Shown: positions 18,385 through 26,342 of the stretch, in pieces | Numbering within the stretch: position 1 is the stretch's first letter | Layout: each line of letters opens with the position of its first letter | From: Chlamydiota bacterium | GTDB lineage: Bacteria > Chlamydiota > Chlamydiia > Chlamydiales > Rhabdochlamydiaceae | DNA length: 64,000 nt | NCBI GenBank assembly: GCA_022614855.1 | Contig: JAKEHU010000005.1 | Location: forward strand, 1-64,000 | Direction of reading: 5' to 3' | Notes under the pieces: generated by a model | The model's input: the letters and a program-made list of their open reading frames with translations, nothing else | What the model was told of the DNA's origin: nothing | Database searches by the model: none | Translations under genes and position numbers: made by a program

Positions 18385-18427
18385 CTTTTAGAATTTTCTA
18401 AGGTTTGCCAATATTATAATAAGAATT

Positions 18428-18490
18428 TTATTTTCTAGGATAAGTCGGGACAATGTGTGCTCCTTTTTTACCATAATGAATAATCCCTTT
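18428..18490 (-). pseudogene. Remnant of Ntox50 toxin C-terminus, copy 1
   Basis: The minus strand reads KGIIHYGKKGAHIVPTYPRK followed by a stop. This matches the end of the second, longer remnant at 19800-20203 (KGIIHYSKKGAHIVPADPR) and the C-terminal signature of polymorphic toxin type 50 (Ntox50). In-frame stops appear about 15 codons upstream of this block, so only the extreme tail survives. Homology between the two remnants is visible directly; the family name comes from recognition. Confidence 0.6.
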
Positions 18491-18583
18491 GTTGTTTTTT
18501 TTTCTTTCTAAAAATTAATTCATTTATATAATACTTTAGCTTTTTCCAATTAAATAATTTAAGCTTTTACCTCCATTCTAGTA

Positions 18584-19033
18584 ATGTCTCAAGATTTTTC
18601 AGTAGAGCAAGGATTTACCATTAGTTTGATTTTTTTTCTTCGCTTATGGCCATTCATTGAGAAAGAAGTGAAATTTTTACCCGGTGATGCCCCTTCTACT
18701 CATGAGCTTTTTTTCTTTGAAGTTTGCTCAGGTTTCGAATCAAGTGCAGAATGGAATGAAGCAGTTTTTCGTGCGAAAAAAATTTCGAAAGAAAAGCAGA
18801 GGCAATTAAAGCTTTCTGAGGAAGATTTATTTTTATGTACAATTGAGTTTTGCAAGTTACACAACGAAAGATATGAATCCAGACTCGGTTATACAGTTGA
18901 TCTCTTGGAATCGATGAAACAAAATCCAAAAAATCATAAAGCAGAGTGGACTACTTGGAAGAGTGCAATAGATGCAGTTATTAATAAAAATCAAAGATTA
19001 AGTGATTTTAATTGGTCTGCTGAATTGCCATAA
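18584..19033 (+). CDS. Hypothetical protein in toxin-remnant cluster
   Basis: A 149-residue acidic, tryptophan-containing soluble protein of unknown family. It is on the strand opposite to the toxin tails and has no visible Shine-Dalgarno. Length, composition and location between two toxin remnants would suit an immunity-type protein, but no motif supports this. It has one unbroken frame, unlike the next locus. Confidence 0.45.
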   Translation: MSQDFSVEQGFTISLIFFLRLWPFIEKEVKFLPGDAPSTHELFFFEVCSGFESSAEWNEAVFRAKKISKEKQRQLKLSEEDLFLCTIEFCKLHNERYESRLGYTVDLLESMKQNPKNHKAEWTTWKSAIDAVINKNQRLSDFNWSAELP

Positions 19034-19074
19034 GAGAGAAAGTATTCATAAAGTAAGTAAAAAGGGGGAGGAAT

Positions 19075-19348
19075 ATGACATTGGGAATTCAAGTAAAAAG
19101 CTCTACATATCCTCAATTTAATGAATTTTTTCTTGGGCAATGTAATCTAAATACAGATAGGATTAAAGAACTTATAGCAAAGATATCTCCTCTTTGTAAA
19201 GAGTATGTTGATCCTAAAGGAAACTGATTGCGACTTTTTTGGGCATGAGGCTCCTGAATGAGCAAGTGCTTTTCAAAATGTTCAGGATGAATTATTCCTT
19301 TATTTATTGCATCTGTTAATTGAATGGAAAAATAAATTGTCTCTTTAG
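19075..19348 (+). pseudogene. Frameshifted small gene in toxin-remnant cluster
   Basis: ATG at 19075 with a strong GGGGGAGGAAT ribosome site opens a frame MTLGIQVKSSTYPQFNEFF that stops after 50 codons. Sequence of similar character continues in the next frame (DCDFFGHEAPE, then a TGA, then ASAFQNVQDELFLYLLHLLI) to a TAG at 19346-19348. One frameshift and one nonsense change would restore about 90 residues. The intact start signal with a broken body indicates recent decay. Function is unknown. Confidence 0.5.
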
Positions 19349-19483
19349 TTTTTAAAAGAGACTAAAGAGCAACTTCAATATCTTTTTCTATTTGAGTCAT
19401 CTTTATCAAATCAAAAACAATAAATTAATAATTAATATTACTACAGAGAGATCTTGAAACAAATAATCACGTTAAAATCCAAT

Positions 19484-19756
19484 CTATATGTCAATTGGAT
19501 GTTCTCGTCTTTTATACACTAATTCCCCTTTGTTTTCTGGTAAGAGAGCAGGATAATCCAATCTTCTTGTGTCAACTTTTAATTTGTGTTTTGGAAAGCT
19601 TGCAATAACTTCAGTACCAACAAATTCAGCTGATTCATAATCTTCTTCAGAAATTTCCCCATCATAAAAGAAAAATAAATGAATAGTTTTTTCATTCCAT
19701 TTTACAGATGCTGCTCTTAATTTTGGAGAAACTTCTCCCCACAGAGCTGTCATCAT
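19484..19756 (-). CDS. Putative immunity protein next to Ntox50 remnant
   Basis: About 90 residues from Met at 19756; the frame is open further upstream to 19906, where it overlaps the toxin tail. Sequence that looks like a compact globular domain begins around 19789 (NRTRVLLTMMTALWGEV) and includes TIHLFFYDGEISEEDYE-like acidic text, so the true start may be a non-ATG codon near there. It lies immediately downstream of the longer toxin remnant on the same strand, the normal immunity position. Pairing is inferred from location. Confidence 0.5.
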   Translation of the reverse strand: MMTALWGEVSPKLRAASVKWNEKTIHLFFFYDGEISEEDYESAEFVGTEVIASFPKHKLKVDTRRLDYPALLPENKGELVYKRREHPIDI

Positions 19757-19799
19757 TGTAAGCAATACCCTTGTTCTATTTATAGGATATGAATTTTCT

Positions 19800-20203
19800 T
19801 CATCTGGGGTCTGCGGGAACAATATGCGCTCCTTTCTTACTATAATGTATAATCCCTTTTGAAGTTGGTAATTCAATTTTACTATCTTTATCCATAAAAT
19901 ATCCAATTATCTCTTGAAAATCTACTCTTTCTCTATAACCTGGTTTTCCGGCCTTTCCTGTAACTTTTTGTCCTTTGCCCGCATATTTGTTCAAAAGTTG
20001 TTGAGGATCAGGATGACTCCACCTTCCTTTTTCAATTTCATAATTCCAGCTTCCTGGAATATGTTTTGTTTGTTGATCTTTTACAAGTTTTACTTTTGAA
20101 AAATACTCGGTTCTTTGTTTTTTCCAGTTAGTAGCTGTTTGCGTAAGTATTTCTTTATTTCTTTGGCTTTTCGCAATTGCTTCGAAAGTTAAAAGATTAT
20201 TGG
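19800..20203 (-). pseudogene. Polymorphic toxin type 50 (Ntox50) C-terminal remnant
   Basis: The minus-strand frame contains DQQTKHIPGSWNYEIEKGRW, then PQQLLNKYAGKGQKV, then ERVDFQEIIGYFMD, and ends KGIIHYSKKGAHIVPADPR. This order (KHI...KYAGxG...ERVDF...GIIHYSK-x-G-x-HIVPA) is the pattern of the Ntox50 domain. The frame stays open to about 20252 but has no ATG. At about 20208 the plus strand begins to read ankyrin repeats instead, so the delivery part of the toxin is missing. It is a detached toxin tail or a silent cassette. Confidence 0.65.
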
Positions 20204-20527
20204 CTCTTTTCAGATTTCGATACAGTTTCAGGTAAAACGGCTTTGCATCTAGCTATAGAGATGAAAATGGAAAAGATTTTTGAAGAGCTAATCAAACAAG
20301 ATGCCAATGTCAATATACGTCGTAGAAATGGATATCGACCTCTTCATCTTGCAGTGATGTATAATTGGTTTGAAGGCCTTAAACTGCTTACTATGTCTCC
20401 GAATATTAAAATTAATGCTTTAAGTAATTCAAAAAAAACTGTTCTAGATTTTGCTATTGAAAATAATCGAAAAGAGATGATCGAATGGCTTTTGAAAAAA
20501 GGAGCGATGGAATCTTCTAAACTTTAA
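20177..20527 (+). pseudogene. Ankyrin-repeat fragment
   Basis: About 100 residues form three ankyrin repeats: GKTALHLAIEMKMEKIFEEL, GYRPLHLAVMYNWFEGLKLL and KTVLDFAIENNRKEMIEWLL, each followed by the loop to the next. The only possible starts are TTG codons, and the repeat begins abruptly beside the toxin remnant on the opposite strand, so the 5' part appears lost by rearrangement. Ankyrin proteins are frequent host-interaction factors in amoeba symbionts. If the TTG at 20177 is used, a 116-residue protein would be made. Confidence 0.55.
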
Positions 20528-20553
20528 ATAAAATTTTCCAAGAATTTTATTTT

Positions 20554-22662
20554 TTAGATTGAAGACTTACTAGGATAAGGCATCAGCGCCTTGTGGCTGA
20601 GTTTGATTTGGCCGCGATCGTTGATGTCGAGGACTTTGACCTCGATGAATTCGCCCTCTTTGTAAATGGCGCGAATATCTTGGATTTTTTCATGGGAAAG
20701 CTCGGAGATGTGGCAGAGTCCTTCTTTGCCAAAGATCTCGACAAAAATGCCGAAGGGAACAATGGAGACGATTCTGCCTCGATAGGTTTTGCCGATTTCT
20801 ACTTCGCTAGTGAGATTTAAGATCATCTCTTTTGCTTTTTCTAAAGATTCTGCTGAAGTTGCTGTGATGCTGACATAGCCGATATCATCGATGGAAATAT
20901 CAGCGCCTGATTCTTCGATGATTGCGCGGATCTGTTTACCGCCTGGGCCAATGACAATTCCAATTTTGCTTGGCTTAATTTGGAGGCTCTCAATACGGGG
21001 AGCATAGTGAGATAGGTGTTCTTTTGGTTTTGGGCAAGCATGGAGCATCTTATGCAGAATTTCTATACGCCCTTCTTTGGCTTGCTCTAAAGCAGCTCGC
21101 ATGATCTCTTTGGTAATTCCCTCTACTTTGATATCCAATTGGAAAGCTGTAATTCCATGGGCATTTCCCGCAACTTTGAAATCCATATCCCCGAGGGCAT
21201 CTTCGATTCCGAGGATGTCGGATAAAATGGCATACTTTCCACTTTCTTCTAGAATGAGCCCCATTGCGATGCCAGATACTGGTTGTTTGATTGGGACACC
21301 TGCATCCATGAGAGCCAAACATCCACCGCAAACTGAGGCCATAGACGATGAACCATTGGATTCTGTAATGTTTGATTCAAGGCGGATTACATAAGGGAAT
21401 TGATCGCGAGGAGGAATAACCATAGCAATGGCTTTTTCTGCAAGTCTTCCATGGCCAATTTCTCTTCTTCCTGGAGTGCCCATTTTTCCCACTTCTCCAA
21501 CAGAAAAAGGAGGAAAGAAGTATTGAAGATAGAAACGTTTGCTATCTTCTCCGTTTAAGTCCTCAAATTTTTGTGCCATCGTATCTCCACCAAGGGTCGC
21601 AACAGCAATGGTCTGCGTTTCTCCTCTGGTAAAAAGGACACTCCCATGAGTTCTTGGAAGCAGAGGCATTTCGATGTAAATCGGTCGAATTTGATCTGTT
21701 TGCCTTCCATCCATGCGCAAATTTTCTTCGAGAACCATCTTTCTCATAATCTTAATTTTGAGATTTTTGAAAGCATGGGTAACTTCTGTTTTAGGGAAAA
21801 TAGGGGAAGCTTCATTGCATAGAGCATCGCAGACTTTTGTGGAGATTTCGCTGATTTTTTCATCTCTTTCTAATTTTTTGCGAATGCGAAAAGCATTTTT
21901 TAGCTCATGGGATGCAATTTTTTCTACTTCCTCTAAGAGGTTTGAAGGAGGAAGTCGAAGTGTAGATCTATTTTTTGGTTTGCCAATCGTAGCTTGCCAT
22001 TCTTGTAATTTACGGCAAATTTGCCCAATTGCAAGATGGCCTTCTTCTACTGCTTCTAAAATTTGGCTTTCGGTTAAAAAGTCTGCATATCCCTCAATCA
22101 TCAGAATTGCATCTTCTGTGCCGGCGAGCATTAAGTCTAATCGAGATTGACCCATTTCCTGAAAAGTAGGATTGACGATGAAGCGATCTTCAACCATCCC
22201 GACTCTTACTGCTGCAATGGGTTTAATTAAGGGGATGTCCGAAATGGTGAGAGCTGCGGATGCAGCGCAAATGGCTAGGGGATCAGGAGTGTGGATTCCA
22301 TCATAGGAAAAAACATAGGAGAGAATTTGCACTTCATTGTAATACCCTTCTTCAAACATGGGTCGAAGAGGGCGATCGATCAAACGGCAGGTTAAGATCT
22401 CTTTTTCCGAAGGTCTTCCCTCTCGTTTGATGAAACCACCTAAAGTTTTTCCTGTGGAGGAAAATTTTTCCTGATAATCTACTCTTAATGGAAGAAAATC
22501 TGTCTCTGCAGAGGCTTCATTTGCAGCGCATGCAGTTGCTAAAATAATTGTCTCTCCGCTTTGAACAGTGACAGCCCCATTTGCCTGTCTTGCAATTTTT
22601 CCTGTTTGGAAGGTGATTTCGCGACCGTTAATCGAAACCGATATCTGATGAAATTTGTCCAT
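20554..22662 (-). CDS. pnp: Polyribonucleotide nucleotidyltransferase (PNPase)
   Basis: Phosphorolytic 3'-5' exoribonuclease of RNA decay. The 702 residues hold two RNase PH domains (GGFIKREGRPSEKEILTCRLIDRPLRP at ~75-101 contains the RNA-binding FFRR-like loop region, shown here for position only by its first words), a KH domain with IGIVIGPGGKQIRAI (~570) and a C-terminal S1 domain with GRIVSIVPFGIFVE (~635). It follows rpsO, the common rpsO-pnp operon, separated by a hairpin. Confidence 0.95.
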   Translation of the reverse strand: MDKFHQISVSINGREITFQTGKIARQANGAVTVQSGETIILATACAANEASAETDFLPLRVDYQEKFSSTGKTLGGFIKREGRPSEKEILTCRLIDRPLRPMFEEGYYNEVQILSYVFSYDGIHTPDPLAICAASAALTISDIPLIKPIAAVRVGMVEDRFIVNPTFQEMGQSRLDLMLAGTEDAILMIEGYADFLTESQILEAVEEGHLAIGQICRKLQEWQATIGKPKNRSTLRLPPSNLLEEVEKIASHELKNAFRIRKKLERDEKISEISTKVCDALCNEASPIFPKTEVTHAFKNLKIKIMRKMVLEENLRMDGRQTDQIRPIYIEMPLLPRTHGSVLFTRGETQTIAVATLGGDTMAQKFEDLNGEDSKRFYLQYFFPPFSVGEVGKMGTPGRREIGHGRLAEKAIAMVIPPRDQFPYVIRLESNITESNGSSSMASVCGGCLALMDAGVPIKQPVSGIAMGLILEESGKYAILSDILGIEDALGDMDFKVAGNAHGITAFQLDIKVEGITKEIMRAALEQAKEGRIEILHKMLHACPKPKEHLSHYAPRIESLQIKPSKIGIVIGPGGKQIRAIIEESGADISIDDIGYVSITATSAESLEKAKEMILNLTSEVEIGKTYRGRIVSIVPFGIFVEIFGKEGLCHISELSHEKIQDIRAIYKEGEFIEVKVLDINDRGQIKLSHKALMPYPSKSSI

Positions 22663-22709
22663 ATGACTTATACACTCCTATTGTCAGTGGCTAATAGAAT
22701 AACATTAAA

Positions 22710-22741
22710 TTGAGGACGAAAGAATTTTTTTTCATCCTCAA
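22710..22741 (-). terminator. rpsO-pnp intergenic hairpin
   Basis: TTGAGGACGAA (22710-22720) and TTCATCCTCAA (22731-22741) pair with one G-U across a 10-base loop. It lies 26 bases after the rpsO stop and 48 bases before the pnp start. The equivalent E. coli spacer holds a leaky terminator and an RNase III site. The trailing T-run here is weak, so partial termination or processing is the likelier role. Confidence 0.55.
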
Positions 22742-22766
22742 ATAATCAAGGGGGAAGTTTACAGAA

Positions 22767-23036
22767 TTATTTGCGCAAGTTCAAGCGTACAATTAAATTT
22801 TGATACCGCTTTGTATCGGTTGAATTGAGGTAATCCAATAATTTTCTTCTTTGACCAACAAGTTTTAACAAAGCAAGCCTAGAACTATGATCTTTGGGGG
22901 CAAGTTTTAAATGTTCCATAAGTTCAGCGATTCTCTCTGTAAGAATTGCGATTTGTACGTCGGCAGAGCCTGTATCTTTTTCATGAAGTTGAAATTTTTT
23001 GGTAATTTCCTCTTTAGTACCTTTATCTAAAGACAT
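22767..23036 (-). CDS. rpsO: 30S ribosomal protein uS15
   Basis: Primary 16S rRNA-binding protein of the 30S platform. The 89 residues have the full family length. Conserved text includes [22 protein letters not shown] (given only to mark ~15-36), [20 protein letters not shown] and RRKLLDYL. The ATG is preceded by AGGAGA on the minus strand. It is upstream of pnp in the usual operon. Confidence 0.97.
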   Translation of the reverse strand: MSLDKGTKEEITKKFQLHEKDTGSADVQIAILTERIAELMEHLKLAPKDHSSRLALLKLVGQRRKLLDYLNSTDTKRYQNLIVRLNLRK

Positions 23037-23156
23037 GCACTTCTCCTTTGCTTAAGTAAGAGGGATACTGTGATTGAATATTAAAGCTTATTATAACTCA
23101 AATTGTTACAACTTTCAACTAGAAAAATCTCCTTCACATTTGTTAAAATTTATGCA

Positions 23157-23633
23157 ATGTCTATGCAAAGAGATATTTTTTATATGAATGAAGCATGCAA
23201 AGAAGCTGCAAAAGCATTTGAAGCAGATGAAGTTCCTATTGGTGCTGTTTTAGTATTTCAAGAAAAGATTATCGCGCGTGCACATAATCGAGTAGAGGAG
23301 TTGCAAGATGCATCTGCTCATGCTGAGATGATTTGTTTGAGATTAGCCATGAAATATTTTAATTCTTGGAGACTTTTAGATACGACTCTTTATTCAACAT
23401 TAGAACCTTGCTCCATGTGCGCAGGAACACTGCTTTTATCGCGTGTTTCTACCCTTGTTTGGGGCGCTAGGGACATTAGACAGGGTGCGAGTGGAAGTTG
23501 GGTAGATCTGCTCAATATTCGTCATCCTATGCATAAATTAGAGGTGAGATCTGGCATTATGGAGGAGGAGTCTGGAGATCTATTAAAAAAATTTTTTCAA
23601 AAAAAGAGGGAAAGCGTTGGAAAAAATATTTAA
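23157..23633 (+). CDS. tadA: tRNA-specific adenosine deaminase TadA
   Basis: Converts A34 to inosine in tRNA-Arg(ACG). The deaminase zinc site HAEM (~53) and the PCSMCAG block (~84) are intact, with the catalytic Glu in HAE. The ATG at 23157 gives a protein of 158 residues, close to E. coli TadA; an upstream in-frame Met (23103) would add 18 hydrophobic/basic residues not typical of the family. The gene is divergent from rpsO and overlaps the next small gene by 17 bases. The rpsO-tadA neighbourhood is chlamydial. Confidence 0.92.
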   Translation: MSMQRDIFYMNEACKEAAKAFEADEVPIGAVLVFQEKIIARAHNRVEELQDASAHAEMICLRLAMKYFNSWRLLDTTLYSTLEPCSMCAGTLLLSRVSTLVWGARDIRQGASGSWVDLLNIRHPMHKLEVRSGIMEEESGDLLKKFFQKKRESVGKNI

Positions 23634-23838
23634 CGAATTGATCGAATTGCAAAGAAAAAAAATTTTTACCATTGCCAAAACCATCGTTCCAAGAATTACA
23701 GAGGATGATTTGCTCCAGCCCAATGATTTCCCCAAACTCGAAAATCACCCTCTTTTTCGCTATGAAGAGGGTGTTTTAGAGGGCCTCATGACTGCTAGGA
23801 TGGCTTTTTTAGCAAAACAGAAAGAAAAAGAATATTAG
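23617..23838 (+). CDS. Small conserved-position hypothetical protein
   Basis: A 73-residue soluble protein from a TTG start with GAGGGAAAG just upstream; it overlaps tadA by 17 bases. Text such as TIVPRITEDDLLQPNDFPKL and EEGVLEGLMTARMAFLA is not a family I can name. Chlamydia trachomatis also has a small hypothetical gene directly after its deaminase gene, so it may be a lineage-conserved protein. The TAG stop is formed by the TA target and first G of palindromic element A; without the element three more codons would be read. Confidence 0.65.
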   Translation: MEKIFNELIELQRKKIFTIAKTIVPRITEDDLLQPNDFPKLENHPLFRYEEGVLEGLMTARMAFLAKQKEKEY

Positions 23839-24000
23839 GCTTCTTTCGAAACCCCATTTTCTCGTTAAAAATTTGCTTTTTAGCATCTCTAAAATCAGCT
23901 TTTTCGCCCATATGCTCTACACATTGTTGCTCAAAAGCCGCTTTTAGATCTGCTGAAAAACCATTATTTTTTTCGAGTAAAGCGAGTTTCGAAAGAAGTC
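23838..24000. mobile_element. Miniature palindromic element A, copy 2
   Basis: A 163-base element with near-perfect ends GGCTTCTTTCGAAAC and GTTTCGAAAGAAGTC, flanked by TA at 23836-23837 and 24001-24002. It shares ends and internal words with copy 1 at 3936-4235 but lacks the element B insert, giving the uninterrupted reference. It has no coding capacity. On the plus strand it follows the small gene and precedes rpmE2, and its hairpin could act as a 3' boundary. Confidence 0.75.
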
Positions 24001-24064
24001 TATTGTTCTTAAGCAAGATTTGGGTTAAAATAGTAAGATAAAAATAATTTGAGGAGCAGATTAT

Positions 24065-24370
24065 ATGAAAAAAGAAGGTCATCCAGAATACCAAGATGTG
24101 CTTTTTGTTGATTCCGCTACAGGATTTAAGTTTGTTTGCGGCTCCACATTAAAACCAAAAGAAAAGGAAGTCTTTGAAGGAAAAGAATATCCTGTTTATC
24201 GCGTTGCCATTTCTTCTGCATCTCATCCCTTTTTTACAAAAAGCAAACAATTTGTCGATTCTGAAGGAAGAGTTGATAAATTTCGCAAGCGCTATAGCGG
24301 CTTAAAGCAGGAAAAAAAGGAAGTTGCCGCTGCGCCAGTAAAGAAAAAAGCAAGGTCTAAAAAATCCTAA
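24065..24370 (+). CDS. rpmE2: 50S ribosomal protein bL31, type B
   Basis: Large-subunit ribosomal protein. The 101 residues begin [20 protein letters not shown], and FVCGST, then [20 protein letters not shown] follow. This is the zinc-free type B form, with a single cysteine instead of a CxxC ribbon. A lysine-rich tail (KKKARSKKS) extends it. GAGGAG precedes the ATG. It heads the rpmE-prfA-prmC-ffh block as in Chlamydia. Confidence 0.93.
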   Translation: MKKEGHPEYQDVLFVDSATGFKFVCGSTLKPKEKEVFEGKEYPVYRVAISSASHPFFTKSKQFVDSEGRVDKFRKRYSGLKQEKKEVAAAPVKKKARSKKS

Positions 24371-24379
24371 ATTACTCCG

Positions 24380-25456
24380 ATGGAAGAAGCAATTCGCCGT
24401 TATCTAGCTCGTTTTGCAGAGCTAGAGCAAATTCTCGCCACCCCTGAAATATTTGAAGATCAAAAAAAATATCGCGCTCTCACACAAGAACATGCCCATC
24501 TTTCTGAGATAAAAGAGGCGTGGAACCAATATATACAAGCGCAAAATCAGCTCAAAGAAAATCAAGAATTAGCCAAGGTAGAAAAGGATCCCGACTTTCT
24601 CCATTATCTAAAAGAGGAAATCGATAGTCTTTCTAAAAAAATCATTTCTCTAAAAGTCAAATTGGAAAATCTTTTAGTTCCACCCGATCCAAATGATCAT
24701 AGAAACATCATTTTAGAAATCCGTGCTGGAACTGGAGGAGATGAAGCAGCCATTTTTGTCGGTGATTGTGTGCGGATGTACAAGTGTTATGCCGATCGAA
24801 AAGGTTGGAAATATGAGCCTCTTTCGTTTGCATCTTCCGAATTGGGTGGATATAAAGAATATATCATGGTTCTATCGGGACAAAATATCTACCGATTGAT
24901 GCAATATGAAGCAGGTACGCATCGTGTCCAGAGAGTTCCTGAAACAGAAACACAAGGAAGAGTTCACACCTCAGCAGTTACCATTGCAGTTCTGCTTGAG
25001 CCAGATGAAGAAGAAAAGATCATTCTCGACGAAAGAGAATTAAAAATTGATACATATAGAGCTTCTGGTGCAGGCGGACAACATGTAAATACAACCGACT
25101 CTGCTGTTCGCATCACCCATCTTCCCACTGGAATCATCGTCTATTGTCAAGATGAGAGAAGTCAACATCGAAATAAGGAAAAAGCTCTTCGCCTACTTTC
25201 AGCTAAGGTTGCTGATGAAAAGAGAAAAAAAGCTGAAAAAGAAATGGCTGCCCTTCGATCTAGCCAAGTTGGAACAGGAGATCGTTCAGAGAGAATTCGC
25301 ACATACAATTTTTCTCAAAATCGAGTAACGGATCATAGAATTGATCTGACTCTTTACAAGCTAGATCTCATCATGGATGGCGATTTAGATGAGATCACCC
25401 AATCTCTTGTTGCCTATTTTCATCAGCAAAAATTGTCGAGTGCAGGATCTAAATGA
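24380..25456 (+). CDS. prfA: Peptide chain release factor 1
   Basis: Recognises UAA/UAG and triggers peptidyl-tRNA hydrolysis. The 358 residues contain the GGQ loop [16 protein letters not shown] (~228-243), where PrmC methylates the Gln, and the RF1-type P-x-T stop-recognition motif in [10 protein letters not shown] (~184). [17 protein letters not shown] (~113) is the family block. It is followed by its methyltransferase prmC with a 4-base overlap. Confidence 0.96.
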   Translation: MEEAIRRYLARFAELEQILATPEIFEDQKKYRALTQEHAHLSEIKEAWNQYIQAQNQLKENQELAKVEKDPDFLHYLKEEIDSLSKKIISLKVKLENLLVPPDPNDHRNIILEIRAGTGGDEAAIFVGDCVRMYKCYADRKGWKYEPLSFASSELGGYKEYIMVLSGQNIYRLMQYEAGTHRVQRVPETETQGRVHTSAVTIAVLLEPDEEEKIILDERELKIDTYRASGAGGQHVNTTDSAVRITHLPTGIIVYCQDERSQHRNKEKALRLLSAKVADEKRKKAEKEMAALRSSQVGTGDRSERIRTYNFSQNRVTDHRIDLTLYKLDLIMDGDLDEITQSLVAYFHQQKLSSAGSK

Positions 25457-26310
25457 AGTTACTTGGTCAGGTATTGAAATTAGCTGAAACCTTTTTGTTG
25501 CAAAAAAAGATTGCCTCTCCAAGAAGAGAGGCTGAAATTCTTCTCGCAGAGCTTTTGCATATTAAAAGATTGGATCTCTATCTACAGTTTGATAGACCTC
25601 TTGAAGAAAAAGAGGTGGTAGATTTTAGAAACCTCATTTTGGAGAGAGCCACTGGAAAGCCGATTCCCTATATTTTTGGGAAAATGGAATTTTGCGATTT
25701 AACCTTGGAAATCAATTCTCATGTTCTCATTCCTCGTCAAGAGACCGAGATTTTGCTCCATCTAGTCTGTAAAAGACTGGAAAAGGAGAATTTGCAAGGG
25801 AAAATTCTATTTGATCTTTGCTCAGGTTCAGGATGTCTTGGCCTGGGAGTTAAAAAGAGATTTCCACAGTTAGATGTCTACCTTTCTGATCTCTCTGAAA
25901 GTGCACTGAGTTTAGCTAAAAAAAATGGAGAAAAAAACGATATAGAAGTGACCTTTCTGCAAGGAGACCTCTTAATGCCCTTCAAAGGAAAGAAGGCAAA
26001 TATTGTTTTTTGTAATCCCCCTTATCTTTCCTTTTCCGATTTTGAAAAGCTAGATAAAGAGGTCAAAGATTTTGAACCTTCTTCTGCTCTTCTTGCAGGA
26101 GAAAGTGGGGTGGAATTTTATGAAAGACTCAGCAAAGAATTGCCAGACTATTTACACCCAAATGCGCAAATATTTTTTGAAATTGGGACAGGTCAGGGAG
26201 AAAAGGTGAAAAATTTTTTTACCAATTCCGAGTGGAAAAATCCGACTGTAGAAAAGGATTGGGCTGGCCATGACCGGTTTTTTTCCGCTATTTTCCTTGA
26301 AACCTCATGA
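25453..26310 (+). CDS. prmC: Release factor glutamine methyltransferase PrmC
   Basis: Methylates the GGQ glutamine of release factors using SAM. The 285 residues include [14 protein letters not shown] (~119, SAM-binding motif I; family form DxGTGSG) and the NPPY substrate motif in VFCNPPYLS (~188). IPRQETE (~95) marks the linker conserved in the family. Translationally coupled to prfA. Confidence 0.95.
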   Translation: MKLLGQVLKLAETFLLQKKIASPRREAEILLAELLHIKRLDLYLQFDRPLEEKEVVDFRNLILERATGKPIPYIFGKMEFCDLTLEINSHVLIPRQETEILLHLVCKRLEKENLQGKILFDLCSGSGCLGLGVKKRFPQLDVYLSDLSESALSLAKKNGEKNDIEVTFLQGDLLMPFKGKKANIVFCNPPYLSFSDFEKLDKEVKDFEPSSALLAGESGVEFYERLSKELPDYLHPNAQIFFEIGTGQGEKVKNFFTNSEWKNPTVEKDWAGHDRFFSAIFLETS

Positions 26311-26342
26311 TTTATCCCATAAAATGTCTGTAGTATAAAATT

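Noticed and set aside
20593-22150. Several 60-145 codon frames opposite pnp
   Set aside because: All are antisense shadows of a complete PNPase frame.
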